Below are positions 1 to 9,855 of a stretch of DNA of 64,000 nucleotides, in pieces. The stretch is from Oxalobacter formigenes (GTDB taxonomy: Bacteria > Pseudomonadota > Gammaproteobacteria > Burkholderiales > Burkholderiaceae_D). The stretch spans positions 650,733 to 714,732 of the forward strand of contig JAMPAN010000001.1 in the NCBI GenBank assembly GCA_023667225.1, written 5' to 3'. Under the pieces are notes generated by a model. The model searched no databases. It had not been told where the DNA came from and saw only the letters and a program-made list of their open reading frames with translations. Within the stretch, counting starts at the first letter, position 1; the number at the start of each line of letters is the position of its first letter. Position numbers and translations under genes: made by a program.

Positions 1-115
1 CCTGGCTCCACATAGGTTATCCAATAGGTTGTAATGAATGCAGGCAGGTTAGGCCAGCACAGATAACAGCAGAACCTGTGCCTGGCCCCTCCGCTGTTCG
101 TATGTTTTTCGGTAC
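1..115. other. Intergenic sequence downstream of asd
   Basis: No coding region is supported here. An imperfect inverted repeat (GGCCAGCACAG at 52-62 against CTGTGCCTGGCC at 76-87) lies just past the asd stop. It lacks a T-run in the direction of asd transcription, so it is at best a weak or Rho-assisted transcript end. In many Burkholderiales fimV follows asd on the same strand, but its start is not visible in this stretch. Confidence 0.4.
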
Positions 116-1246
116 TTACACACCAGCCTCTACCAGCAGGCGCAGCATACGCCTTATCGGCTCGGCGGCCCCCCACAGGAGCTGGTCGCCAACCGTAAAG
201 GCAGAAAGGTAAGTTTCCCCCATCTCCATCTTGCGCAGCCGCCCCACCGGAATAATCAGCTGCCCGGCAACCGCTGCCGGCGTCAGTTCGCGCATAGAAG
301 CCTCCCGGTTATTGGGCACTACCTTCACCCAGGGATTATAACCGGCCAAAATATCATGAATCTCATCCAAGGAAACTGCTTTTTTCAGCTTGATTGTCAA
401 CGCCTGGGAATGGCAGCGCATCGCGCCAACCCGAACACAAAGCCCATCCACAGGAATCATGTCTGCCGCCGTCTTGCGTCCTAAAATTTTGTTCGTTTCA
501 GCCTTGCCCTTCCATTCTTCACGCGACATGCCATTACCCAGATCCACATCAATCCACGGTATCAGGTTGCCTGCCAGCGGCACGCCGCCAAACTGGCGGG
601 TTTCCTCTGCCGTCATACTGTGCTGCCGGGCCAGCACTTTCCGGTCAATTTCAAGAATAGCCGATGCCGGATCACTCAAAAGAGAAGCCACTTCGCCATG
701 AATCAGGCCAAACTGGGCCAGCAATTCCCGCATATGCTGTGCGCCGCCGCCGGAAGCTGCCTGATAAGTCATGCTGGACATCCACTCCACCAGATCCTGC
801 TCAAACAACCCGCCCAGCCCCATCAGCATACAGGAAACCGTACAATTGCCGCCGATAAAATTCCGAATACCGGCAGCAATGCCGTCCCTGATAAGCTGAG
901 CATTTACCGGATCCAGCACAATCAGGGCATCTTCGCTCATGCGAAGCTTTGAGGCAGCGTCAATCCAGTAGCCATCCCATCCGGCTTTCCTGAGTTTCGG
1001 GTAAACCTCGCCGGTATAATCTCCTCCCTGGCAAGTCACAATAATCGGGCATTTTTTCAGCGCGTCAATATTAAAAGCATCCTTTAGCCGCGTTTCATTT
1101 TTTGCCTGGCCTGGCGCCTCCCCGCCCACATTGGATGTGGTGAAAAAGACCGGCTCAATATCCGAGAAATCATGCTCTTCCTGCATCCGCTGCATCAGGA
1201 CAGAACCCACCATCCCGCGCCACCCGACAAAACCGACCAGTTTCAT
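116..1246 (-). CDS. asd: [21 protein letters not shown] dehydrogenase
   Basis: Cytosolic enzyme that reduces aspartyl-4-phosphate to aspartate semialdehyde with NADPH, the branch point to lysine/diaminopimelate, threonine and methionine. The 376-residue protein is full length. It opens with the Rossmann motif [11 protein letters not shown] (residues 5-15) and carries the catalytic cysteine C135 in GGNCTVS. A GGGAQHM segment near residue 166 matches the substrate-binding loop of the proteobacterial Asd subgroup. It is the last gene of the aroC-leuCDB-asd run, 31 bases after leuB, so co-transcription is likely. dapA, which uses its product, lies elsewhere in the window at 27099-27986. Confidence 0.97.
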   Translation of the reverse strand: MKLVGFVGWRGMVGSVLMQRMQEEHDFSDIEPVFFTTSNVGGEAPGQAKNETRLKDAFNIDALKKCPIIVTCQGGDYTGEVYPKLRKAGWDGYWIDAASKLRMSEDALIVLDPVNAQLIRDGIAAGIRNFIGGNCTVSCMLMGLGGLFEQDLVEWMSSMTYQAASGGGAQHMRELLAQFGLIHGEVASLLSDPASAILEIDRKVLARQHSMTAEETRQFGGVPLAGNLIPWIDVDLGNGMSREEWKGKAETNKILGRKTAADMIPVDGLCVRVGAMRCHSQALTIKLKKAVSLDEIHDILAGYNPWVKVVPNNREASMRELTPAAVAGQLIIPVGRLRKMEMGETYLSAFTVGDQLLWGAAEPIRRMLRLLVEAGV

Positions 1247-1277
1247 GCCGTTTACCCGATTCCCAAAAGTTACCCCG

Positions 1278-2345
1278 TCAGAGTGCGCTGATCACAGCGT
1301 CGCCCATTTCCTTCGTGCCAACCTGCTTCATGCCCGGTTCATAAATATCGCCCGTGCGCAATCCCTTCGCCAGTACTGATTGCACGGCAGCCTCAATCCT
1401 GTCAGCCTGTTCGGCCCGGTTCAGCGAATAGCGCAGCATCATGGCCGCAGACAAAATCATGGCCAGCGGATTGGCAATCCCCTTCCCGGCAATATCCGGT
1501 GCCGAACCGTGCGAAGGCTCATACAATCCCTTGTTATTGCTGTCCAGCGAAGCCGAAGGCAGCATCCCGATAGACCCGGTCAGCATGGCGGCAGCATCGG
1601 AAAGAATATCGCCAAACATATTGCCGGTTACCACCACATCAAGATTTTTTGGCGCACGAACCAGCTGCATGGCCGCATTGTCCACATACATGTGGTCAAG
1701 CGCCACTTCCGGATAATCCTTGTGGACATCCATCATGATTTCCCGCCAGAACTGGGAAGTTTCCAGCACATTGGCCTTGTCCACACTGGTCAGCCGCCTG
1801 CCGCGCTTCATGGCCGTTTTAAAAGCCACATGAGCGATACGCCGGATCTCACTTTCTGCATAGCGCATCGTATCAAACCCTTCCCGCTCGCCTTTGAAAG
1901 CCCCGTCCGGTGCTGTGCGCATTCCGCGCGGCTGCCCGAAATAAATATCGCCCGTCAGTTCGCGCACAATCATGAGATCAAGTCCTGAAACCACCTCCGG
2001 CTTCAATGTAGAAGCCCCGGCCAGCTGCGGGTACAGAATAGCAGGACGCAAATTGGCAAAAAGGCCAAGATTGCGCCGCAACCCCAAAATAGCCTGTTCC
2101 GGCCGCAGCGCGCGCTCCAGATTGTCATACTTGAAATCGCCCACCGCGCCAAACAGCACGGCATCCGCTTCTTTCGCCAGTTTCAGCGTCCCTTCCGGCA
2201 GCGGGTGGCCGTGGGCAGCATAACCTGCGCCGCCCGCTTCTGCCCGTTCCATTTCAAACGTTTCATCAAGCGCCTTCAGTACCCGAACCGCCTGATCCAT
2301 AATTTCCGGACCGATACCGTCACCCGGCAAAATTGCAATCTTCAC
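1278..2345 (-). CDS. leuB: 3-isopropylmalate dehydrogenase
   Basis: Third step of leucine synthesis: NAD-dependent oxidative decarboxylation of 3-isopropylmalate. The protein begins [16 protein letters not shown], the family's invariant N-terminus, and later carries the metal and substrate motifs TVDKANVLE-like (here [10 protein letters not shown]) and [15 protein letters not shown] place the start at a GTG at 2345 because GAGG sits a few bases upstream and homology begins exactly there, giving 355 residues. An upstream ATG at 2387 would add 14 unrelated residues. It lies 42 bases after leuD and 31 before asd, in a tight operon. Confidence 0.96.
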   Translation of the reverse strand: MKIAILPGDGIGPEIMDQAVRVLKALDETFEMERAEAGGAGYAAHGHPLPEGTLKLAKEADAVLFGAVGDFKYDNLERALRPEQAILGLRRNLGLFANLRPAILYPQLAGASTLKPEVVSGLDLMIVRELTGDIYFGQPRGMRTAPDGAFKGEREGFDTMRYAESEIRRIAHVAFKTAMKRGRRLTSVDKANVLETSQFWREIMMDVHKDYPEVALDHMYVDNAAMQLVRAPKNLDVVVTGNMFGDILSDAAAMLTGSIGMLPSASLDSNNKGLYEPSHGSAPDIAGKGIANPLAMILSAAMMLRYSLNRAEQADRIEAAVQSVLAKGLRTGDIYEPGMKQVGTKEMGDAVISAL

Positions 2346-2387
2346 GTTTTCCTCACCTTCTGTTCGCCCGGACACCACGCCCGGCAA

Positions 2388-3035
2388 TTAAATCGTATTG
2401 GCCAGCCATGGCTGAGCCTGTATGCGGCGCTCTTCAAAATCGCGTATTTCACCGGCATGGCGCAGGGTCAGCCCGATATCGTCCAGCCCGTTTAACAGGC
2501 AATACCGCCTGAAAGGATCAATCGTAAACGGATAGCGCACCCTGCCGCTCTCATCCGTCACCACCTGATTTTCCAAATCCACCGTCAGCCGATAACCCGG
2601 CGCTGCCCCAACCGCCGCAAAAAGCGCGGAAACCTGTTCTTTATCCAACGTCACCGGCAACAGGCCGTTCTTGAAACAGTTATTAAAAAAAATATCCGCA
2701 AAGCTGGGCGCAATAATGGCCCTGAAACCATACTGCTGCAACGCCCAGGGAGCATGTTCGCGTGACGAACCGCAGCCGAAATTCTCGCGTGCCAGGAGGA
2801 TAGTCCCTCCCTGGTAACGCGGCTGGTTCAACACAAAATCCGGGTTCAGCGGACGTTTTGTGCAATCCATGCCCGGCTCGCCATGATCCAGATAGCGCCA
2901 CTCATCAAACAGATTCGGGCCAAAACCCGTCCGCTGGATGGATTTCAGAAACTGCTTGGGAATAATGGCATCTGTATCCACATTCACCCGGTCAAGCGGA
3001 ACAACCAGTCCCTGATGTTTTGTAAATTTTTCCAT
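2388..3035 (-). CDS. leuD: 3-isopropylmalate dehydratase small subunit
   Basis: Small (swivel-domain) subunit of isopropylmalate isomerase. It partners with LeuC to interconvert 2- and 3-isopropylmalate. The 215-residue length is normal. The N-terminus contains [13 protein letters not shown] (about residues 18-30), and the central [14 protein letters not shown] motif is the diagnostic LeuD substrate-binding loop. It follows leuC by 87 bases and precedes leuB, as in other beta-proteobacteria. A purine-rich GGGAG sits about 14 bases upstream of the start, so translation initiation may be modest. Confidence 0.96.
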   Translation of the reverse strand: MEKFTKHQGLVVPLDRVNVDTDAIIPKQFLKSIQRTGFGPNLFDEWRYLDHGEPGMDCTKRPLNPDFVLNQPRYQGGTILLARENFGCGSSREHAPWALQQYGFRAIIAPSFADIFFNNCFKNGLLPVTLDKEQVSALFAAVGAAPGYRLTVDLENQVVTDESGRVRYPFTIDPFRRYCLLNGLDDIGLTLRHAGEIRDFEERRIQAQPWLANTI

Positions 3036-3122
3036 AAATTCCCAAACTCCCGGCTTCTCTCTGGCTGCCTGTATCAGCAGGCAGCCCCTTGCGCACTCCG
3101 CCTCGTTACCAGTCCCTTTCCG

Positions 3123-4529
3123 TTACTTTGACCAGTCCCGAATATCCACAAAATGCCCTGCAATACCGGCAGCGGCAGCCATAGCAGGCGAAACCAGATG
3201 CGTCCTGCCGTTTGGCCCCTGCCGTCCCTCAAAATTACGGTTGGAAGTCGAAGCACACCGCTCGCCGGGAGAGAGGCGGTCATCATTCATGGCCAGGCAC
3301 ATGGAACACCCCGGCTCCCGCCATTCAAACCCGGCTTCCACAAAAACCTTGTCCAGACCCTCTGCCTCTGCCTGCTTCTTGACCAGTCCCGAACCCGGCA
3401 CCACCAGCGCCTGCCTGACATTGGCCGCCCGCTTCCTGCCGCGTACAACGGCTGCCGCCTCGCGCAAATCCTCAATACGGGAATTCGTGCAGGAACCGAT
3501 AAAAACCTTGTCGATGGCAATCCCGGTAATCGGCTGGTTGGGTTGCAGCCCCATATATGCCAGTGCCTTTTCCATTGCGCCGCGGCGTACCGCATCTGCC
3601 TCCCGTGCCGGATCAGGTACTGTGCCTGTCACAGCCGTCACCATTTCCGGCGAAGTCCCCCAGGTCACCTGCGGCTGAATCTGCGCCGCATCCAGGTTAA
3701 CCACCTTGTCAAACTGCGCCCCGGCATCAGAATGCAGCTGCCGCCACAAGGCAACCGCCTTGTCCCATTCAGCGCCCTTCGGGGAAAGCGGCCTGTCCTT
3801 CACATACTCAAGCGTTGTCTCATCCACGGCCACCATGCCGGAGCGGGCCCCGGCTTCAATCGCCATATTGCAAACCGTCATGCGGCCTTCCATGGAAAGG
3901 CTGCGAATCGTGGAACCGGCAAATTCAATCGCATAGCCTGTACCGCCAGCCGTGCCGATTTTTCCGATAACCGCCAGCACAATATCCTTGGCTGTCACAC
4001 CCGGCTGCAATACCCCGTTCACCTCAACCAGCATGGCACGGGATTTTTTCGCCAGAAGCGTCTGCGTTGCCAGCACATGCTCCACTTCCGAGGTGCCAAT
4101 CCCGAAAGCCAGGCAGGCGAAAGCCCCGTGCGTTGCCGTATGCGAATCCCCGCACACCACCGTCATGCCCGGCAGGGTTGCTCCCTGCTCCGGCCCGATA
4201 ACATGCACAATCCCCTGGCGCACATCATTCATGTCAAAATAAGTCAGGCCATGCTCGCCCGCATTGGCGCCCAGCGTCTGCACCTGAAGCCGGGAAATCG
4301 GATCCTTGATCGTCCCGGCCCTGTCCGTTGTCGAAACATTATGGTCGGCAACCAGCAAATTGGCCGAACGCCGCCAGGGCGTGCGCCCTGCAAGCCGCAG
4401 CCCTTCAAACGCCTGCGGGCTGGTTACCTCATGCAGCAGGTGACGGTCAATATAAAGCACGGCCGTACCGTCTTCCTCGGTACGGACAATATGCGATTCC
4501 CAGAGTTTGTCGTAAAGTGTCTTTGGCAT
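3123..4529 (-). CDS. leuC: 3-isopropylmalate dehydratase large subunit
   Basis: Aconitase-family catalytic subunit of isopropylmalate isomerase (leucine synthesis). The three [4Fe-4S] cysteines are visible as C347 (GSCTNS), C408 and C411 (CSMCLAMN). The N-terminus [15 protein letters not shown] is the conserved LeuC start, so I take the ATG at 4529 (468 residues). The frame stays open 36 codons further upstream, but those codons show no family similarity. It lies 114 bases after aroC and 87 before leuD on the same strand. Confidence 0.96.
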   Translation of the reverse strand: MPKTLYDKLWESHIVRTEEDGTAVLYIDRHLLHEVTSPQAFEGLRLAGRTPWRRSANLLVADHNVSTTDRAGTIKDPISRLQVQTLGANAGEHGLTYFDMNDVRQGIVHVIGPEQGATLPGMTVVCGDSHTATHGAFACLAFGIGTSEVEHVLATQTLLAKKSRAMLVEVNGVLQPGVTAKDIVLAVIGKIGTAGGTGYAIEFAGSTIRSLSMEGRMTVCNMAIEAGARSGMVAVDETTLEYVKDRPLSPKGAEWDKAVALWRQLHSDAGAQFDKVVNLDAAQIQPQVTWGTSPEMVTAVTGTVPDPAREADAVRRGAMEKALAYMGLQPNQPITGIAIDKVFIGSCTNSRIEDLREAAAVVRGRKRAANVRQALVVPGSGLVKKQAEAEGLDKVFVEAGFEWREPGCSMCLAMNDDRLSPGERCASTSNRNFEGRQGPNGRTHLVSPAMAAAAGIAGHFVDIRDWSK

Positions 4530-4643
4530 AATCCAAATAACGTCTATCGGTGGCAAGGCAGCTATTATGCCATACCCGCCGCCATTCTTTCCTGCAAAAT
4601 GCAGCAGGATTACCGGCAGACACGCTATATCCGGCAACGCTGC

Positions 4644-5759
4644 CTAACAACCAGGTTCACCAAAACAGCCGATATCCGGTGTTGCCGTCTGCACATCACC
4701 GCATTGCGCCCGGTTGAGCAATGCGGCGTCCATCAAAACCAGTTTCAGCATTGCCTCGGCAACCGGCACAGCACGAATCCCCACACAGGGATCATGCCTG
4801 CCGTTGGTTTCCAGCATAACCGGCTTGCCATCCAGATCAATGGAACGCCGTGAAAGGCGGATAGACGGCGTCGGCTTGATAGCAAGCGAAACCGTAATAT
4901 CCTGCCCGGTTGAAATGCCTCCCAGGATACCGCCGGCCTGGTTACCGGCAAAACCATCCGGCGTCAGCTCGTCATTATGAACCGAACCGCGCTGTGAAAC
5001 GGCGGCAAAACCCGCGCCAATCTCCACGCCCTTCACAGCATTGATGCCCATCATGGCAAAGGCGATCATCGCATCCAGCTTGCCATACAGGGGATTGCCC
5101 AGGCCCACCGGCACATGCCGCGCCACCACATCCACCTGTGCGCCAATGGAATCCCCGTCCTTTCGCAAGGCATCCAGCGCCGTTTCCATCTGCATCAGAA
5201 CAGCCGCATCATCTGTGGGCGCAAAAAACGGGTTCATGCCCGTATGCGCAAAAGAAGCAAACGGAACCGCGATTTCCCCCATCCTGCTCAAACAGGCTTC
5301 CACCACCACGCCATATTTTTCCCTCAGCCACTTTCCGGCCACCGCGCCTGCCGCAACCGTCATTGCCGTCAACCGTGCTGAAGAGCGGCCGCCTCCGCGC
5401 GGATCGCGGATGCCATACTTCTGCCAGTACGTATAATCGGCATGCCCTGGCCGAAAAACCTCGCCCAGGCTGCCATAATCCCGGCTGCGCTGATCCTTGT
5501 TTTCAATCAGCAGCGCAATCGGTGTGCCGGTTGTCCTCCCCTCATACAGGCCGGAAAGGATTTTCACCGTATCAGGCTCGTTGCGCTGCGTCACATGGCG
5601 GGAAGTCCCCGGCCGCCTGCGATCCAGCTCCGGCTGGATATCCGCCTCGGAAAGCGCCATCCCCGGCGGGCAGCCGTCAATCACGCAGCCTATCGCCTTC
5701 CCGTGCGATTCACCAAAAGAAGTTACCGTAAACAAAGTGCCAAAAGTATTGCCTGACAT
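4644..5759 (-). CDS. aroC: Chorismate synthase
   Basis: Last step of the shikimate pathway: FMN-dependent elimination of phosphate from EPSP to give chorismate for aromatic amino acids, folate and quinones. The 371-residue protein opens with [19 protein letters not shown], and has [14 protein letters not shown] and [11 protein letters not shown], the flavin- and substrate-binding signatures. It starts 45 bases after the nuoN stop and is followed by leuC, so it sits between the respiratory operon and the leucine operon in one codirectional run. The C-terminal dozen residues look variable, as is usual. Confidence 0.97.
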   Translation of the reverse strand: MSGNTFGTLFTVTSFGESHGKAIGCVIDGCPPGMALSEADIQPELDRRRPGTSRHVTQRNEPDTVKILSGLYEGRTTGTPIALLIENKDQRSRDYGSLGEVFRPGHADYTYWQKYGIRDPRGGGRSSARLTAMTVAAGAVAGKWLREKYGVVVEACLSRMGEIAVPFASFAHTGMNPFFAPTDDAAVLMQMETALDALRKDGDSIGAQVDVVARHVPVGLGNPLYGKLDAMIAFAMMGINAVKGVEIGAGFAAVSQRGSVHNDELTPDGFAGNQAGGILGGISTGQDITVSLAIKPTPSIRLSRRSIDLDGKPVMLETNGRHDPCVGIRAVPVAEAMLKLVLMDAALLNRAQCGDVQTATPDIGCFGEPGC

Positions 5760-5804
5760 AAGCGTAAAAAATGAAAAAGAAATTTTATCAAGTAGCCAAA
5801 CCGT

Positions 5805-7283
5805 TTACAGCGGCAAAACAGCCGCCATGCTGCCATGGCACAGCCCGATCAACCATCCCGGCAGCAGCCCCGGCAATACCACCGCCGCTGCATTACAGGC
5901 CAAAACAACAATCTCAAAATGGGATACCGCCGTCTTCCCTTCCACTGCCGGCGCATCAAAATACATCAGTTTGACAATGCGCAGATAATAAAAAGCGCCA
6001 ATCACCGACAGCACAATCGCCACAATCGCCAGCCAGACCTGGCCTGAAGCCACCAGCGCTTCCAGCACAGACAATTTGGCATAAAAACCGGCAACCGGCG
6101 GTATCCCGGCCAAAGACAGCATAAAAACCATCATGAAAAAAGCCAGCCAGGGATGCGTCCGGCCCAGTCCGCGGAAATCATCCCGCATCTGCGCTTCATA
6201 CCCGGTGCGTGACAATACCATCAGCACGCCAAACGCCCCCACAAAAGCCAGCACATAAATAAAAGTATAAAAAAGCGCCGATCCGTAAGCATCTGCTGCA
6301 AAAACAGAAAATGCCCCGCCATTTGCCCCGGAAAGCAGCCCCAACAGCATAAAACCCATCTGCCCGATAGTGGAATAAGCCAGCATCCGCCGGATATTGG
6401 CCTGAACCAGCGCCGTCAAATTGCCAACCGTCATGGAAAGCAAAGCCAGCACCGCCAGCATCTGCTGCCAGTCATCCGCCAGCGGAACCAGCCCTTCAGC
6501 CAGAATACGAAAACCCAGCGCAAACGCCGCCAGCTTGGGCACCCCGCCAATCAAAAGCGTCACGGAAGCCGGCGCCCCCTCGTAAACATCCGGTATCCAC
6601 ATATGGAAAGGTGCCGCCCCCAGCTTGAACCCGATGCCTGACACCGCAAAAACCACGCCAAAAACCAGAACCGTATGGTTCACCTGGCCCGACGCGCACG
6701 CCTGGCACATCTCCCGCAAATCCAGCGTCCCTGTCGCGCCATACAGCATGGAAATGCCATACAGCAAAAAACCGGAACCCAGCGCGCCCAAAACAAAAAA
6801 CTTGACAGCCGCTTCGGGAACCCTCTCCGTATTTCGCCGCATCGCCGCCAGCGCATACAACGGCAGCGACACCAGTTCAATCCCCAGATACAGCACCAGA
6901 AAATGCACACCGGAAATCACCACCAGCTGGCCCAGCAGGCAAAAAAGCGCCAGCACATAATATTCCCCGCCAATCACGCCCCCCATCATGCCATGCTCAT
7001 CAACATAGCGCCGCGCATAAAGAAGCGTGATAAAAAACAGCAGACAGGAAAACAGTTTCAAAAGCAACGATACCGCATCCGAAACAAACATGCCGCCAAA
7101 AGCATAAACAGCGCTTTGCCAAGGACAAAAATACAGGACAGCCCCGGCGCAAATGGCCGTCGCCGCCAGAGCAAACAGCCAGGTCATCCCCTGCTTTTTC
7201 CGGGGTAAAAACAGGTCAGCCGCCAGGATACCCAGCGTCAGCAGCAACAAAATTACCTCAGGATAAGCCAGCGACAGATTCAT
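5805..7283 (-). CDS. nuoN: NADH-quinone oxidoreductase subunit N
   Basis: Membrane proton-pumping subunit of complex I, homologous to Mrp antiporters. The 492-residue hydrophobic protein has many predicted membrane segments. NuoN-type motifs include AVKFFVLGALGSG, PFHMWIPDVYEGAP (quinone oxidoreductase domain), AYSTIGQMGFML and GIPPVAGFYAKL. The Shine-Dalgarno AGGAAG lies 3 bases before the ATG. Its sequence is that of NuoN, not NuoL or NuoM: it lacks the long amphipathic C-terminal helix of NuoL and has normal NuoN length. It begins only 19 bases after the nuoK stop, where nuoL and nuoM would be expected. Confidence 0.96.
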   Translation of the reverse strand: MNLSLAYPEVILLLLTLGILAADLFLPRKKQGMTWLFALAATAICAGAVLYFCPWQSAVYAFGGMFVSDAVSLLLKLFSCLLFFITLLYARRYVDEHGMMGGVIGGEYYVLALFCLLGQLVVISGVHFLVLYLGIELVSLPLYALAAMRRNTERVPEAAVKFFVLGALGSGFLLYGISMLYGATGTLDLREMCQACASGQVNHTVLVFGVVFAVSGIGFKLGAAPFHMWIPDVYEGAPASVTLLIGGVPKLAAFALGFRILAEGLVPLADDWQQMLAVLALLSMTVGNLTALVQANIRRMLAYSTIGQMGFMLLGLLSGANGGAFSVFAADAYGSALFYTFIYVLAFVGAFGVLMVLSRTGYEAQMRDDFRGLGRTHPWLAFFMMVFMLSLAGIPPVAGFYAKLSVLEALVASGQVWLAIVAIVLSVIGAFYYLRIVKLMYFDAPAVEGKTAVSHFEIVVLACNAAAVVLPGLLPGWLIGLCHGSMAAVLPL

Positions 7284-7302
7284 ATTCTTCCTATAGCCCG
7301 TC

Positions 7303-7611
7303 TTACCCCTTCAGGCTGTCAAGATCCCTGACATCAACCGAACGCAGGTTGCGAAACAACACCACCAGAATCGCCAGGCCAATCGCCGTTTCTGCTGCGG
7401 CAACAGTCAGGATAAAGAAAACAAAAATCTGGCCGACTGCATCTCCCAGATAACGGGAAAAAGCAACAAAATTCAGGTTTGCCGACAACAGCATCAGCTC
7501 AACCGACATCAGTAAAACCAGCAGATTGCGGCGATTGGCAAAAATACCGGCAACCGAAATGGCAAAAATAAGCGCGCCAGGAATCAGGTAATGCACCAGA
7601 GAAAGCGTCAT
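7303..7611 (-). CDS. nuoK: NADH-quinone oxidoreductase subunit K
   Basis: Small three-helix membrane subunit of complex I (MnhC-like), part of the E-channel and proton pathway. The 102 residues are typical. Conserved acidic residues appear in [18 protein letters not shown] (the helix-2 glutamate) and in the helix near [12 protein letters not shown]. Its ATG overlaps the nuoJ TGA (ATGA), indicating translational coupling. The gene after it is nuoN rather than nuoL. Confidence 0.97.
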   Translation of the reverse strand: MTLSLVHYLIPGALIFAISVAGIFANRRNLLVLLMSVELMLLSANLNFVAFSRYLGDAVGQIFVFFILTVAAAETAIGLAILVVLFRNLRSVDVRDLDSLKG

Positions 7612-8255
7612 ACCTGCGGCTCCTCTGTTTTTGCCTTGCTGCCCTCAGCCTGGCAGCAATAGGCCGTATCCGCCTCCATCTCCACCAGGCGCAGCCGCTT
7701 TCTGCTGTCTGCCGCCGCAGCCCTGGCTGCCGAAGTATAAATTGCCCCTTTGCGGCGGCGCAGCGTGAGCGCAACTGCCGCCACCATGGCAACCATGAGG
7801 ATGGCAGCGGCAATCTCAAAAGCATACAGATAATCCGTATAAAGCACCTTCCCCAGACTGCGGGTCAACCCGACTGTCCCCGAAGCCGAAGGCATTGCCG
7901 TCTCTTCCGTCCAGAAACCTTTTACCAGCACGGCTGCCATCTCGAAAACCATCGCCAGCCCTGCCAGAACGGCAACAGCCCTGTTTCGCCGAAGCCCTTC
8001 CCGGATCACCGCCAGATCAATATCCAGCATCATCACCACAAAAAGGAAAAGCACCATCACTGCGCCCACGTACACCAGCACCAGAATCAGGGCCAGAAAT
8101 TCCGCTTCCAGCAAAATCCAGATGGCTGCTGCCGAAAAAAACGACAGCACAAGATACAGGGCGGCATGAACGGGGTTGCGCGCTGTCACCACCCTAACCG
8201 CCGCCAGAACCAGGATAGCCGCAAACAGATAAAACAGGATCGTCTGAAACGCCAT
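7608..8255 (-). CDS. nuoJ: NADH-quinone oxidoreductase subunit J
   Basis: Membrane subunit of complex I with about five helices. The 215-residue protein has the conserved third-helix segment [19 protein letters not shown] (about residues 57-75), the pi-bulge helix that gates the E-channel. The C-terminus is a polar, basic/acidic tail after residue 165, like other beta-proteobacterial NuoJ. It lies 2 bases after nuoI and overlaps nuoK by 4 bases. Confidence 0.96.
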   Translation of the reverse strand: MAFQTILFYLFAAILVLAAVRVVTARNPVHAALYLVLSFFSAAAIWILLEAEFLALILVLVYVGAVMVLFLFVVMMLDIDLAVIREGLRRNRAVAVLAGLAMVFEMAAVLVKGFWTEETAMPSASGTVGLTRSLGKVLYTDYLYAFEIAAAILMVAMVAAVALTLRRRKGAIYTSAARAAAADSRKRLRLVEMEADTAYCCQAEGSKAKTEEPQV

Positions 8256-8257
8256 AC

Positions 8258-8767
8258 TCAGCTTACCTTCCTATTATGGCTGGCAGGCCTATCTGCCTGC
8301 CGCGCCCCTACAATCTCTGCCTCATACCGATCCCCCACTGCCAGCAATTCCGGCTTGGTAAAATACAGGGCGCTTCGGTCTTCCGCCGCATATTCAAACA
8401 ACTGTGTCTGCACAATGGCCTCAACCGGGCAGGCCTCCTGGCACAATCCGCAAAAAATACACTTCGTCTGGTCAATATCATAGCGCAAAGCCCGGCGCGT
8501 CCCGTCCGGGCCCATGCCGGATTCAATCGTAATCGCCATAGCCGGGCAAACAGCCTCGCATAATTTACAGGCAATGCACCGTTCGCTCCCGTCAGAATAG
8601 CGCCTCAAGGCATGCATTCCCCGGAAACGAGGAGAAACCGGCGTTTTTTCCTCCGGGTACTGCACCGTCACCTTGCGGGAAAAAAGATAGCGCAATGTAA
8701 CCCATAGCCCCTTCAATATTTCGAAAAGGAAAAAACTGCCTGCATATCTGCCTATCTTCTTCATCAT
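8258..8767 (-). CDS. nuoI: NADH-quinone oxidoreductase subunit I
   Basis: Peripheral-arm ferredoxin-like subunit that carries clusters N6a and N6b to the quinone site. Two complete CX2CX2CX3CP motifs are present: [12 protein letters not shown] and [13 protein letters not shown] choose the ATG at 8767 (169 residues) because the following [20 protein letters not shown] matches the N-terminal helix of beta-proteobacterial NuoI. The frame is open to 8863 but would then overlap nuoH by 85 bases. A second in-frame ATG at 8764 is equally possible. The ribosome-binding site is weak. Confidence 0.94.
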   Translation of the reverse strand: MMKKIGRYAGSFFLFEILKGLWVTLRYLFSRKVTVQYPEEKTPVSPRFRGMHALRRYSDGSERCIACKLCEAVCPAMAITIESGMGPDGTRRALRYDIDQTKCIFCGLCQEACPVEAIVQTQLFEYAAEDRSALYFTKPELLAVGDRYEAEIVGARQADRPASHNRKVS

Positions 8768-8778
8768 GTCCGGCCCGC

Positions 8779-9855
8779 TCAATCCCATATATTCAGGGGC
8801 GTCTGTATCCAGCAGGCAACCAGCACCAGATACGCCATCGTAACAGGGAGAAAAACTTTCCACCCTAAACGCATAGTATGGTCATACCGGTAGCGGGGCA
8901 GCGTTGCCCTCACCCAGATAAAGAAAAAAACCACCAGGGAAGCTTTCGCCCCCAGCCAGACCCAGCCCGGTATCCAGGACAACACCGCCCAGTCCACCGG
9001 CGGCAGCCATCCGCCCAGGAACAAGAGCGCCGTCATGGCAGAAAACAGGATCATATTGGCATATTCCGCCATGAAAAACATGCCGAAAGCAATACCGGAA
9101 TATTCCACCATGTGGCCGCCTACAATCTCCGATTCACCTTCCAGCGCATCAAAAGGATGCCGCGCCGTCTCCGCCAGGGCCGACACCATAAAAATCACAA
9201 AAAGCGGAAAAAGCGGCAGCCAGTTCCACGAGAAAACACTCCATCCGTGAACAGCAAAAAAGCCCCTCCCCTGGGCCAGCACCACATCAGACAAATTCAG
9301 GCTGCCGGAAACCATCAGCACCGTCACCATCACAAACCCCATCGGTATGCCGAAAGCAATCATCTGTGCAGCCGCGCGCATTGCCCCCAAAAAAGCATAT
9401 TGGGAATTGGTTGCCCATCCGGCAATAATCACGCCATACACCCCAATTGATGTTATGGCAAGAAAAAACAGCATCCCCGCATCCAGGTCAGCCAGCGCCA
9501 TCTCCGGGCCAAACGGTATCACCGCCCAGGCAGCCAGCGCCGGCGTCATGGTCAGAACCGGAGCCAGATAAAACAACTTCCTGTCTGCCCTCTCCGGAAC
9601 AACAATTTCCTTCATCAGCAGCTTGATACCGTCGGCAACCGGCTGCAACAACCCCAGCGGCCCGGTCCGGTTGGGGCCAATGCGCACATGCATCCAGCCG
9701 ACAACCTTCCTTTCCCACCAGGTCAGATACGCCACCATGAAAAGCACCGGTGCCAACACACAGCCCAGCTTGACCATCGTCCAGACAAAAAACCAGCCCT
9801 CGCCGAACCAGTCGCGGCCATAGCCATGAATCAGGGCAAGCACGTCAGCCATCAT
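8779..9855 (-). CDS. nuoH: NADH-quinone oxidoreductase subunit H
   Basis: Membrane subunit that forms the quinone chamber with NuoB and NuoD. The 358-residue polytopic protein shows [18 protein letters not shown] (about residues 46-63), the conserved first cytoplasmic loop, and [15 protein letters not shown] with an EYSG after it, the acidic loop at the quinone site. Canonical members have ETNRxPFD; the asparagine is alanine here. It overlaps the end of nuoG by 11 bases, with GAGG as its Shine-Dalgarno inside nuoG. Confidence 0.96.
   Translation of the reverse strand: MMADVLALIHGYGRDWFGEGWFFVWTMVKLGCVLAPVLFMVAYLTWWERKVVGWMHVRIGPNRTGPLGLLQPVADGIKLLMKEIVVPERADRKLFYLAPVLTMTPALAAWAVIPFGPEMALADLDAGMLFFLAITSIGVYGVIIAGWATNSQYAFLGAMRAAAQMIAFGIPMGFVMVTVLMVSGSLNLSDVVLAQGRGFFAVHGWSVFSWNWLPLFPLFVIFMVSALAETARHPFDALEGESEIVGGHMVEYSGIAFGMFFMAEYANMILFSAMTALLFLGGWLPPVDWAVLSWIPGWVWLGAKASLVVFFFIWVRATLPRYRYDHTMRLGWKVFLPVTMAYLVLVACWIQTPLNIWD

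Noticed and set aside
52-87. Hairpin after asd as an intrinsic terminator
   Set aside because: The stem has a bulge and there is no T-run in the direction of asd transcription.
3153-4853. Long open frame (566 codons) on the plus strand opposite leuC/aroC
   Set aside because: It is antisense to two clearly conserved genes, is rich in His/Arg/Pro as expected from reverse-complemented GC-rich coding DNA, and has no family motif or ribosome site.
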